Assembly: GCA_024279075.1 (NCBI GenBank)
Contig: JAJRRX010000213.1
Span: 1-9,144, forward strand
Length of the DNA stretch: 9,144 nt
Direction of reading: 5' to 3'
Source: Alphaproteobacteria bacterium
Lineage (GTDB): Bacteria > Pseudomonadota > Alphaproteobacteria > Rhodobacterales > Rhodobacteraceae
Below, piece after piece: positions 1 to 6,563 of this stretch (positions within the stretch are counted from its first letter, which is position 1; every line of letters starts with the position of its first letter). Made by a program: the position numbers and the translations under genes. The notes below the pieces were generated by a model that saw only the letters and a list, made by a program, of their open reading frames with translations, ran no database searches and had not been told where the DNA came from.

Positions 1-810
1 GATATCCACCCGCACGGTATCATGGCCGCCAACGCGGGTAAAACTTTGCTCGACCAACACCCGCAATATGCGAGATTGGGTTACCAGCGGCATCTCGGAG
101 ATTTCGTCAAAAAACAGCACCCCGCTATGGGCTTTTTCCAAAAGGCCGGGCTGAATGGCCCCCTCGACCTCACGGCCAAAAAGCACGCTTTCCATTTGGT
201 CCGGCCCGATGCTGGCAGAATTAACGGTCACAAACGGCCCTCCGGCGCGCGGAGAATGGGCGTGAATATAACGCGCCGCAATCTCTTTACCCGAGCCTGC
301 AGGGCCGGTAAGCAGCACGCGCGCATTGGTTTTTGACACCTTGTCGAGCTGGGATTTAAGCGCCTTAAAAGCCGGGCTTTCGCCAATCATTTCGCCGTTT
401 TCTGGCTCTGAATGGCGTAGGCTTTTGTTTTCGCGCCGTAATTCCGAGGCCTCTATCGCGCGGCCGACAACCACCAATAACTGGTCGATATTAAAGGGTT
501 TTTCGATAAAATCATAAGCGCCTTGCTTGACGGCCGCCACTGCGATTTCGATATTACCGTGGCCAGAAATGATAACCACAGGGATATTCGGGTTATCCCG
601 CTTGGTTTTGGTCAAAATATCAATGCCGTCAAATTCACTGTCTTTCAGCCAGATATCAAGGATAATCAGGTCAGGCTCGGCGCGGTTTATTTCGTCAAAA
701 GCGGTTTGTGAATTGCGGGCAAGGCGGGTGCTGTGGCCCTCATCCTGCAAAATATCTCCGATCAACTCTCGGATGTCTTGTTCGTCATCAATGACCAAAA
801 TATCACTCAT
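1..810 (-). CDS. ntrX: NtrX response regulator, 5' part (runs off the left edge)
   Basis: Nitrogen-regulation response regulator, the presumed partner of the NtrY kinase just upstream. I translated 270 codons from the ATG at 810; the gene is still open at base 1, so its C-terminal DNA-binding part is not visible. Residues 1-120 are a receiver domain with acidic pair D8/D9, phospho-acceptor D52 and K104 in EKPF. From about 140 an AAA+ domain begins, with Walker A GPAGSGKE (169-176) and Walker B VLFFDE (231-236). The L1 region that carries GAFTGA in sigma54 activators reads FGREVEGAIQPG, so no sigma54-contact motif is present. The start is supported by GAGGG six bases upstream and by the 8-nt overlap with the ntrY stop (ATGAGTGA), which suggests translational coupling. 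Family assignment is firm; NtrX rather than another NtrC-like protein rests on sequence style and on its place after ntrY. Confidence 0.93.
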   Translation of the reverse strand, partial: MSDILVIDDEQDIRELIGDILQDEGHSTRLARNSQTAFDEINRAEPDLIILDIWLKDSEFDGIDILTKTKRDNPNIPVVIISGHGNIEIAVAAVKQGAYDFIEKPFNIDQLLVVVGRAIEASELRRENKSLRHSEPENGEMIGESPAFKALKSQLDKVSKTNARVLLTGPAGSGKEIAARYIHAHSPRAGGPFVTVNSASIGPDQMESVLFGREVEGAIQPGLLEKAHSGVLFFDEISEMPLVTQSRILRVLVEQSFTRVGGHDTVRVDI

Positions 811-1633
811 GGATTTCCCTCGCAATAATCGTTGGTGGCAGGCAAATTCGTGCCTCCGCGCCTGCATGGTTAAACCCCGCAAATATCGGGGCTGTGCGCA
901 ATTCGAGCGTACCGCCATGCTCTTCAATAATTTTCTTTACAATCGGCAGGCCAAGGCCAGTGCCGTTATCTCTGTGGGTTACATATGGCTCAAAAAGCCG
1001 CGCCCGATCACTCGGCAAACCGATGCCGTTATCCTGAATTTTGAGCACCGGGTTTTTCTCATCCATCTCCAGAATGACATTGACAATTCCGGCGTAATCC
1101 CCTGATTTTTGTGATTTACTATCAATAGCTTCACCAGAATTCTTCAACAGGTTTGTAAGCACTTGGTTCAACATTGTGGCATCGGCCACGATTAAGACCG
1201 GTTCATTTGGCAATTTAGTTGTAAACGTGAGGTCAGGCCGCCCACTTTGGGCCAGCAAAACCGCATCGGATATCAAGGCGCATAAATCAAGCTCTTTGGG
1301 TTCTGGTGCTGGCATACGGGCGAATTTAGAAAACTCGTCCACGATCCGGCGCAGATCATTGGTTTGCCGCACGATCACATCACTGAGCTGGCCAAGCGCC
1401 TCTGGGTCCGCAACTTCGGCACTGAATTTCCGTTTCATTCGCTCTGCCGAAAGTTGTATTGGAGTCAGCGGGTTTTTAATTTCATGCGCAATTCTACGCG
1501 CCACATCCCCCCAAGCGGCCATTCTTTGGGCTGATACCAAATCGCTCACATCATCAAAGGTAATTACATAGCCTTCCACCTCGCCGCCGCGCGGGTGCCG
1601 CGCCACCATCCGGACCAAAAGCGTCTCTGTCAC
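803..1633 (-). CDS. ntrY: NtrY C-terminal half: histidine kinase core
   Basis: This 276-residue frame carries the catalytic half of NtrY. It begins with the last strands of the PAS domain (VEGYVITFDDVSDLVSAQR). HisKA follows with the acceptor His50 in AHEIKNPLTP, then the N box NLLKNSGEAI (161-170), G1 box DNGIGLP (201-207), F box LFEPYV and G2 GTGLGL (224-229). Every catalytic motif is intact. It lies in the same frame as the upstream half; only TAG and five codons (VTRIG) separate them. If made separately it would start by re-initiation at GTG 1633, 15 nt after the stop, or at ATG 1609. Neither has a well-spaced ribosome site; the purine run GGGGGAAG lies just before the amber. A free cytosolic kinase core would lack membrane sensing and might be deregulated. 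Most simply it is the rest of NtrY. Confidence 0.78.
   Translation of the reverse strand: MTETLLVRMVARHPRGGEVEGYVITFDDVSDLVSAQRMAAWGDVARRIAHEIKNPLTPIQLSAERMKRKFSAEVADPEALGQLSDVIVRQTNDLRRIVDEFSKFARMPAPEPKELDLCALISDAVLLAQSGRPDLTFTTKLPNEPVLIVADATMLNQVLTNLLKNSGEAIDSKSQKSGDYAGIVNVILEMDEKNPVLKIQDNGIGLPSDRARLFEPYVTHRDNGTGLGLPIVKKIIEEHGGTLELRTAPIFAGFNHAGAEARICLPPTIIAREIHE
817..821 (-). promoter_or_regulatory. Ribosome binding site for ntrX
   Basis: GAGGG on the coding strand stands six bases before the ntrX ATG at 810, inside the 3' end of ntrY. This is good spacing and supports the chosen start. Confidence 0.75.
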
Positions 1634-1648
1634 GCCGATGCGCGTTAC

Positions 1649-1651
1649 CTA
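1649..1651 (-). other. In-frame amber codon splitting ntrY
   Basis: The + strand reads cta here, i.e. TAG on the coding strand, with context GAA GTG TAG GTA ACG. It lies between two NtrY parts in the same frame. A single base change from CAG (Gln), GAG (Glu), AAG (Lys) or TGG (Trp) among others would produce it; the ancestral residue cannot be told from this sequence alone. Confidence 0.9.
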
Positions 1652-3040
1652 CACTTCCCCCTGCGCCACATCTTGCCCGCGCGCCATAAGCTTCTCAAAA
1701 AGGCTGTTAAATTCCGGGGTAATCTCGTTAAGTGCCCTGCCCTCGGCGGCATCTATATCCAGCATCCGCACCGCCGCGGCGTTAATAAACTCAACACATC
1801 CGCTTTTATCCAACCCGATAACGCCAGCGGTCACTGATGTAAGCACCGAGTCAAAAAGCCGGCGCTGTTGCTCCGTGGTTTCGTTGACAGAAATAAGCGT
1901 GTCGCGCTGATTTCTTAGCTGGCGGGTCATGCGGTTAAACACCCGCCCCAGCATGGCGATTTCGTCATCACCCTCTTCTTCCCGCACCCGCACGTTCAGG
2001 TCCCCTCCCGAAACCCGCTGCACCGCACTTGCCAGCCGCCCTACTGGGCGCGCCAGTTTTTCAGCAAACCAGAGGCCCAGCCACATTGCGGCCAATATCA
2101 CCACCACCGCAAAGCCCAGATAAATAAGCGCAAATTCAAACAGCAATCGTCCGCGATCCGATTCAAGCTGCTGATAAAGCGTCACCGTGGCCATGGTTTC
2201 GTCCAGCAAGTTCAAGATATCGCCATTCACATCACGAGTGACATAAAGAAAGCGGTCAGAATAGCCATCCAGCGCCATCAAGGCCCTGAATTCACTATTT
2301 TTCCAGTCCTCAATCAGCACAACCTCACCTTGCTGCGCCCGCGAAATTGCCGATAGGTCTGGGGCCTCATAATCAAATAAATAGCTGCGCGTGCCCCGCG
2401 CCACAATATTACTGGCGCCGTCAATCACAAAAGCCTCGGCGAGGGTTTTTTGCATCGTGTCTTGCCCGCGAGAAAGCGCGTCGCGCATTTCCCCTGCGCC
2501 TACAAAGTTATAGCGCGGCCTCTGGCGCTCGATGAAATTGGCCAAAAAACTGGCATCGGCCGTTAAGGTCGCGCGGTGTTCCTGCTCATAAGCCTGCGCT
2601 GCTGCCAGCGAGTTGCCGACAACCTGCTGCACACGGCTTGAAAACCAGCCCTCCAAGCCAAAATTAAGAGTGACCGTAGCAAAAATAGCCACCAAAACCG
2701 TAGGAATAAGCGCAATAAAGCTAAACACCGCCGAAAGCCGCACATGTAGTTTGGAGCCCGCCGAGCGCGACCGCCGCGCTGCTACAATTTTCAGGATCCG
2801 CCGCGCCACAAAGGTGGCAAGGATGAGGGTATAAACCACATCTGACAGGATGATGATTCGAAGGAGTCGCGGATTTGCAGGGCCGCTGAATGCACCCAAA
2901 AGCAAAGTGGTTGTCAGCGCCAAAACCGGCCCGATAACCACTAAAGAAAGGGTTAAATAGGTTTTGACAGCGCGGCTATTTTGCCAGCGCCCCAAGCGCT
3001 GCATGCTGATATTCAGTAATCCCTGTTGCAATTTAGCCAC
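1649..3040 (-). CDS. ntrY: NtrY N-terminal half: membrane sensor, HAMP and partial PAS
   Basis: This is the 463-residue product that would be made if translation ends at the amber codon. Two hydrophobic helices (about 27-50 and 61-80) and a third (103-127) precede a roughly 170-residue, presumably periplasmic, sensing region. A fourth helix (300-325) leads into a HAMP linker (from about 324, with ARPVGRLASAVQRV) and the start of a PAS domain (from about 393, RRLFDSVLTSVTAGVIGLD). It has no kinase domain, so alone it could sense or dimerise but not phosphorylate NtrX. The start is GTG at 3040: an in-frame TAA lies seven codons upstream, so nothing longer is possible. GCGGA upstream is only a weak ribosome site; the next in-frame start is ATG at 3004 (Met13). 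All four membrane helices remain with either start. Confidence 0.8.
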   Translation of the reverse strand: MAKLQQGLLNISMQRLGRWQNSRAVKTYLTLSLVVIGPVLALTTTLLLGAFSGPANPRLLRIIILSDVVYTLILATFVARRILKIVAARRSRSAGSKLHVRLSAVFSFIALIPTVLVAIFATVTLNFGLEGWFSSRVQQVVGNSLAAAQAYEQEHRATLTADASFLANFIERQRPRYNFVGAGEMRDALSRGQDTMQKTLAEAFVIDGASNIVARGTRSYLFDYEAPDLSAISRAQQGEVVLIEDWKNSEFRALMALDGYSDRFLYVTRDVNGDILNLLDETMATVTLYQQLESDRGRLLFEFALIYLGFAVVVILAAMWLGLWFAEKLARPVGRLASAVQRVSGGDLNVRVREEEGDDEIAMLGRVFNRMTRQLRNQRDTLISVNETTEQQRRLFDSVLTSVTAGVIGLDKSGCVEFINAAAVRMLDIDAAEGRALNEITPEFNSLFEKLMARGQDVAQGEV

Positions 3041-3075
3041 AAAATCCGCGCTTTCAGCTTAAACCTGTTGCATTA

Positions 3076-4455
3076 TTACATCATTTTTTTACTTCGTAAA
3101 ACCTCAATATCCAACTCACGGATTTTCTTACGCAGCGTATTGCGGTTAATACCCAGCAAATCCGCTGTTTTGAGCTGGTTTCCACCGGTGGCTTGCAGGC
3201 TGAGCATAATCAAAGGCCGCTCCACCTCGCGGATGATCTTATCATACAAGCCCGGTGGCGGCAGCGCCCCAGTATGCAGCGAAAAATAATGTTTTAGGTG
3301 CGCCTCGACAGAGCCGGACAGCTTTTGGTGCCGCGCGGGCTCTTGCGGCCCCAGCTCCATATGTGCCGCCAGTTCTCGCCGGATAATTTGCGCCCCAATT
3401 TCCTCTTCCGGGCATAGCACCGTTAACCGTTTGACGAAGTTTTCTAGCTCGCGCACATTGCCGGCCCAAATATGGCTGCGTAAGTGGTCCAGCGCCTCTG
3501 GCGTGATGGTTTTGAGCGGCAACCCCCCTTTGGCCGCCTCGGCTAAAAAGTGGCGCGCGAGGTCGGGGATATCCTCCAATCGCTCAACCAATCGTGGCAA
3601 ACGGATCGGCACAACATTGAGGCGAAAAAACAGGTCCTCCCTGAATTTACCAGCAGCAACAAGGGTTTGCAGGTCTTGCTTGGTAGAGGCCACCACCCGC
3701 ACATCGTCACTTCTTTGCTCTTGCAGCACCCGCAAAAGCCGCATTTGCGCTTCCAGCGGCATATCATCGACATTGTCCAAAAACAGCGTGCCACCAAAGG
3801 CCCCAGCATACAGGCCCGAGGGGTTTTCTCCGCTGCCAAATAGCTCACGCTCGATCATTTCAGGCGGAATGGCGGCCAAGTTGATCGGGACAAAAGGCGC
3901 TGATTTTCGTTGACTAAAGCTATGCAAAGTGCGCGCGACAATCTCTTTTCCCGTGCCAGAATCACCAAAGATCATCACCCCTAGGTCCGTATGCGTGAGC
4001 CGCGCCAGCACGCGGTAAACCTCTTGCATCATCGGCGAATGCCCGACGAGCGGCAAGCGTTCGGGCGGCGATACGGGTTTGGTGGCGGGGTGCGCTTGCT
4101 TGGTGGCCTTATTCACCAGCGCCAAAAATGCTGACAAATCAAAAGGTTTGGGCATATAGTCAAAGGCCCCAGCCTTGCTTGCCCGCACCGCAGTCGTAAC
4201 CGTATTCTGGGCAGACATTACAATCACTGACAGGTCTGGTCGTTTTTTCACGATCTTGGGCAGCAGGTCGAGCGCATCGCCATCGGGCATCATCACATCT
4301 GTTACCACCACATCGCCTTCGCCCTCTTCCACCCATTTCCACAGGGTTGCAAGGTTACCCGTAGCGCGCACACGGCAGCCCGCGCGGGTCAGTGCTTGGC
4401 TCAGCACCGTGCGGATCGAGCGGTCGTCATCCGCTACTAATATCGTCCCGTCCAT
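3076..4455 (-). CDS. ntrC: NtrC nitrogen response regulator, GAFTGA-less type
   Basis: Transcription activator phosphorylated by NtrB under nitrogen limitation. The 459 residues comprise a receiver domain (1-120; D53 acceptor in VTDVMMPDGD, K103 in PKPF), an AAA+ domain (about 135-365; Walker A GDSGTGKE 164-171), and a C-terminal Fis-type helix-turn-helix (about 424-447, AADLL-like ADLLGINRNTLRKK). Three features depart from sigma54 activators. The L1 segment after ELFG reads SGENPSGLYAGAFGG, so GAFTGA is missing. The usual pre-sensor loop after RVLQE is about ten residues short. Walker B reads FLDNVDD, with Asn for the catalytic Glu. R. capsulatus NtrC also lacks GAFTGA and activates sigma70 polymerase with ATP binding but not hydrolysis; this protein probably behaves likewise (inference). 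The ATG directly follows the ntrB TAG and has a strong AAGGAGG eight bases upstream. It ends KKMM-TAA, 35 nt before ntrY. Confidence 0.95.
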   Translation of the reverse strand: MDGTILVADDDRSIRTVLSQALTRAGCRVRATGNLATLWKWVEEGEGDVVVTDVMMPDGDALDLLPKIVKKRPDLSVIVMSAQNTVTTAVRASKAGAFDYMPKPFDLSAFLALVNKATKQAHPATKPVSPPERLPLVGHSPMMQEVYRVLARLTHTDLGVMIFGDSGTGKEIVARTLHSFSQRKSAPFVPINLAAIPPEMIERELFGSGENPSGLYAGAFGGTLFLDNVDDMPLEAQMRLLRVLQEQRSDDVRVVASTKQDLQTLVAAGKFREDLFFRLNVVPIRLPRLVERLEDIPDLARHFLAEAAKGGLPLKTITPEALDHLRSHIWAGNVRELENFVKRLTVLCPEEEIGAQIIRRELAAHMELGPQEPARHQKLSGSVEAHLKHYFSLHTGALPPPGLYDKIIREVERPLIMLSLQATGGNQLKTADLLGINRNTLRKKIRELDIEVLRSKKMM

Positions 4456-5514
4456 CTAGCGCGCCTCCTTCCAAACTGGCAGCAAAAGCTTAAATTCGGT
4501 GCCGTTAACATCCGATTTGCAGTCCACCACCCCGCCGTGGTCCGCCATGATTTTTGACACCAGTGAGAGCCCCAGCCCCGTGCCGCTGGCTTTTGTGCTC
4601 ACAAAGGGTTCAAACACATCGTCCAGAATGCTGGCCGCAATTCCCGGCCCGTTATCCTTCACCGAAATCTCAATCGGCAGGCTTTGGCTGCGCTTACCGG
4701 GCAGTGAGAGCTTAACCCCTGGGTGATACGCGGTTTTAAGCGTAATCACGCCACCCGCTGGCGCGGCTTCAGCTGCATTTTTAAGCAGGTTTACAAGCAC
4801 TTGCATTAGTTGATCAGCACTGCCAACCGTGGGCGGAATCGAGGGGTCAAACACCTCCTTAAAGGTCATATGCGCTGCAAACCCTGCCGCCGCCGCCCGC
4901 TTGGCGCGGTCGAGAATATCATGGATATTTACCGGTTCCGCCGCACTTGGCCCCATATCGCCAAAGGCTTCCACGCGGTTTACAAGGTCGCCAATGCGCT
5001 TGGCCTCTTCCTCGATCACCTCTGTAAGCTCGCGATCATCGGCGCTTAACCCGCCGCTCAAAAGCTGCGCTGCGCCAGAAATACCCGCCAAAGGGTTGCG
5101 GATTTCATGCGCCAGCATTGCCGCCATACCCGCCACCGAGCGCGCAGCATTGCGGTGGGAAAGCGAGCGGTCCATTTTATCTGCGATCGAGCGCGGGTGC
5201 AGCATCAAGAGCACCTCACCCTCGCCCAAACGCGTGGCTTGCACATTGGCCACCCCGCGCCCCTGCCCGCCCCAACCAACCTGCACATCATGCAGAACCA
5301 CCGAGCGCATACCGCCCTGCGCTTGTGCCACGGCATCCAGCACAGCAGCACCGTCTCCGGTATAGCCCGCAAGTGCGCGGCCCTGCATTTGCTTGCGCGA
5401 GGTCATGCAAAACCCCTCGGCGGCGTCATTTACCTCAGCAATAATGCCTTCAGACGATATGACAAAGGCCGGAAAGGGCAACGCCAGCCAGATGGGTTCA
5501 AAGCTCTGCCTCAT
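4456..5514 (-). CDS. ntrB: NtrB nitrogen-sensing histidine kinase
   Basis: Soluble histidine kinase/phosphatase that controls NtrC, normally under the influence of PII proteins. The 352 residues have no membrane segment. A PAS-like domain spans about 1-107 (PIWLALPFPAFVISSEGII). HisKA carries the acceptor H136 in AHEIRNPLAG. The ATPase domain has N box NLLKNAAEA (242-250), G1 DNGPGI (287-292), F box FEPFVSTK and G2 GTGLGL (311-316). All residues needed for kinase activity are present. The ATG at 5514 overlaps the dusB stop (ATGA), with only a weak purine-rich ribosome site, so translation is probably coupled to dusB. The TAG stop is followed directly, in the same frame, by the ATG of ntrC. 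The assignment is secure from motifs and from the ntrC neighbour. Confidence 0.95.
   Translation of the reverse strand: MRQSFEPIWLALPFPAFVISSEGIIAEVNDAAEGFCMTSRKQMQGRALAGYTGDGAAVLDAVAQAQGGMRSVVLHDVQVGWGGQGRGVANVQATRLGEGEVLLMLHPRSIADKMDRSLSHRNAARSVAGMAAMLAHEIRNPLAGISGAAQLLSGGLSADDRELTEVIEEEAKRIGDLVNRVEAFGDMGPSAAEPVNIHDILDRAKRAAAAGFAAHMTFKEVFDPSIPPTVGSADQLMQVLVNLLKNAAEAAPAGGVITLKTAYHPGVKLSLPGKRSQSLPIEISVKDNGPGIAASILDDVFEPFVSTKASGTGLGLSLVSKIMADHGGVVDCKSDVNGTEFKLLLPVWKEAR
4464..4470 (-). promoter_or_regulatory. Strong ribosome binding site for ntrC
   Basis: AAGGAGG on the coding strand lies within the last codons of ntrB, eight bases before the ntrC ATG. It is the best ribosome site in the window. 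It fixes the ntrC start and suggests that ntrC is translated efficiently as soon as ribosomes finish ntrB. Confidence 0.85.
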
Positions 5515-6461
5515 GCGGCTTTTCTTTCGCCCAAAAAGGCGCGGAGTTCTCGTAACACCTGGTTTGGTTCCTCCAGTCGCATCAACGCGCTGCGCATGGC
5601 CAAGCCACCATCGAGCGGTGCCAGATACCAGCCGAGATGTTTGCGCATATTCAGCATGCCCATATGGGAACCGTAAAAAGAAAGCATGTGGCTATAATGA
5701 GTTAGAACTATTTCCTCAAGGTCAATAGCAGGGGTAAGCCCTTGCAATTTAGCCAGTAGCCAGGGCTTGCCGCGCGCCCCGCGCCCTAGCATAAGCGCGT
5801 CAGCGCCGGATTGCTGGATCGCTTGTTTGGCGCTGATATCATCCACGATATCCCCATTCACCACCACTGGAATATTTACCGCTCGCTTTACGCGCCCCAC
5901 AGCCTCCCAGTCTGCCTTGCCTTTATAAAATTGGTTGCGGGTGCGGCCATGCACGGTGATCATCCGCACCCCGGCGCTCTCGGCCCTCGTCGCAATATAA
6001 TCCGCGTTATGCGTCTCCCAACCCAGCCGCATTTTCACGCTTACGGGCACATCGACCGCCGCCACTACCGCCTCGATCAGCCGCAAGGCGTGGTCCGGCT
6101 CGCGCATCAGGGCGGAGCCGGAAAGCCCACCCGTCACCTTTTTGGCAGGGCAGCCCATGTTAATATCGACCATCCGCGCCTCGAGGCCCACCAGCATCTT
6201 GGCGCTTTCCGCCATCCAGCGCGCCTCGCGCCCTGCGATCTGCACGGCGGTTTGCCCATTGCCCAGCCCGAGCTCGGCACGGTTATGCACGTCGGTGCGC
6301 TTTTTGGCCTGCGCTAGCTCCTGCGAGGCGATCATCTCCGACACCACCAGCCCCGCGCCAAAGCCCAGCACCAGCTGCCGAAAGGGCAAATCACTGATTC
6401 CGGCCATCGGTGCCAAAAAAACAGGCGGTTTTTCAGGAAAATTGTCAAAATCCAACGGCAA
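5511..6461 (-). CDS. dusB: DusB/NifR3 tRNA dihydrouridine synthase
   Basis: FMN-dependent enzyme that reduces uridines to dihydrouridine in the tRNA D-loop. The frame can extend to TTG 6512; I prefer the start at TTG 6461 (316 residues), because AAGG lies nine bases upstream and because family members start roughly a dozen residues before the LAPMAG motif. TTG 6455 is a close alternative. Motifs, numbered from the longest frame, are APMAGISDLPFR (FMN site), SEMIAS, DINMGCPAKKV with catalytic Cys121, SVKMRLGW, HGRTRNQFYKGKADW, VVNGDI, and GRGARGKPW. It heads the ntr operon, overlapping ntrB by four bases; this dusB-ntrBC linkage is why the gene was once called nifR3. The product is probably a general tRNA-modifying enzyme rather than a nitrogen regulator. 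Family call is certain; the start is moderately sure. Confidence 0.92.
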   Translation of the reverse strand: MPLDFDNFPEKPPVFLAPMAGISDLPFRQLVLGFGAGLVVSEMIASQELAQAKKRTDVHNRAELGLGNGQTAVQIAGREARWMAESAKMLVGLEARMVDINMGCPAKKVTGGLSGSALMREPDHALRLIEAVVAAVDVPVSVKMRLGWETHNADYIATRAESAGVRMITVHGRTRNQFYKGKADWEAVGRVKRAVNIPVVVNGDIVDDISAKQAIQQSGADALMLGRGARGKPWLLAKLQGLTPAIDLEEIVLTHYSHMLSFYGSHMGMLNMRKHLGWYLAPLDGGLAMRSALMRLEEPNQVLRELRAFLGERKAA

Positions 6462-6470
6462 ATGCTTAAT

Positions 6471-6474
6471 CCTT
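6471..6474 (-). promoter_or_regulatory. Ribosome site favouring the short dusB start
   Basis: AAGG on the coding strand lies nine bases before TTG 6461 and fifteen before TTG 6455. No comparable site precedes TTG 6512, so this short motif decides the start choice. Confidence 0.5.
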
Positions 6475-6487
6475 GTGCAGATAGGAT

Positions 6488-6516
6488 GGTGTAGCGGCTC
6501 GTCGCACGCCAATCAA
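6488..6516 (-). promoter_or_regulatory. Candidate sigma70-type promoter for dusB-ntrBCYX
   Basis: On the coding strand, TTGATT (6516-6511) and TACACC (6493-6488) are separated by 17 bases. The -35 is fair and the -10 weak. Transcription would begin around 6481, leaving about 20 nt before TTG 6461 and excluding the TTG at 6512. Weak evidence; no NtrC binding site could be recognised. Confidence 0.25.
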
Positions 6517-6529
6517 GGGGCAATAGCCG

Positions 6530-6558
6530 TTGTTGGCAGGCGGTATTTGCGCTAAAAT
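6530..6558 (+). promoter_or_regulatory. Candidate promoter for ispDF-pgpA-cinA
   Basis: TTGTTG (6530-6535) and TAAAAT (6553-6558) are separated by 17 bases. The -10 differs from TATAAT at one base; the -35 matches only TTG. The predicted start of transcription falls at about 6564-6566, on the ATG itself, so the message could be leaderless. That would fit the lack of a ribosome site close to this ATG. Confidence 0.35.
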
Positions 6559-6563
6559 GCCCC

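Larger units (their letters stand above)
803..3040 (-). pseudogene. ntrY: ntrY, full-length frame interrupted by one in-frame amber codon
   Basis: Membrane-bound histidine kinase of the NtrY/NtrX system. From the GTG at 3040 to the TGA at 803-805 there is one continuous frame of 745 codons, about the usual NtrY length, broken only by TAG at 1649-1651 (codon 464). Domain order is normal: four membrane segments (about 27-50, 61-80, 103-127, 300-325), HAMP (about 324-376), PAS (about 393-495), HisKA with the phospho-accepting His at 519, then an ATPase domain with N, G1, F and G2 boxes. The amber lies inside the PAS domain, so neither half has a whole PAS. There is no frame shift, and both sides keep family motifs, which suggests the change is very recent, an artefact, or tolerated. 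It follows ntrC after 35 nt and overlaps ntrX by 8 nt. The two halves are listed separately. Confidence 0.75.

Noticed and set aside
527..1105. Plus-strand frame of 192 codons opposite ntrX and ntrY
   Set aside because: It overlaps the receiver domain of ntrX and the kinase domain of ntrY, shows no domain, and is a shadow frame.
1649..1651. TAG reassigned to an amino acid in this organism
   Set aside because: TAG also serves as the natural stop of ntrB and coq10 in this window, so a general reassignment is unlikely.
3041..3075. Possible terminator or promoter in the ntrC-ntrY gap
   Set aside because: Only a tiny imperfect hairpin (GC-TGAAA-GC) and a T run are present; the stem is too short, and no clear promoter is visible in 35 bases.
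5107..5676. Plus-strand frame of 189 codons opposite ntrB and dusB
   Set aside because: No recognisable motif, and it is antisense to conserved coding sequence on both sides.
6533..6558. TTGGCA paired with TAAAAT as the ispDF promoter
   Set aside because: The spacer is only 14 bases; TTGTTG at 17 bases is better placed although a poorer -35.
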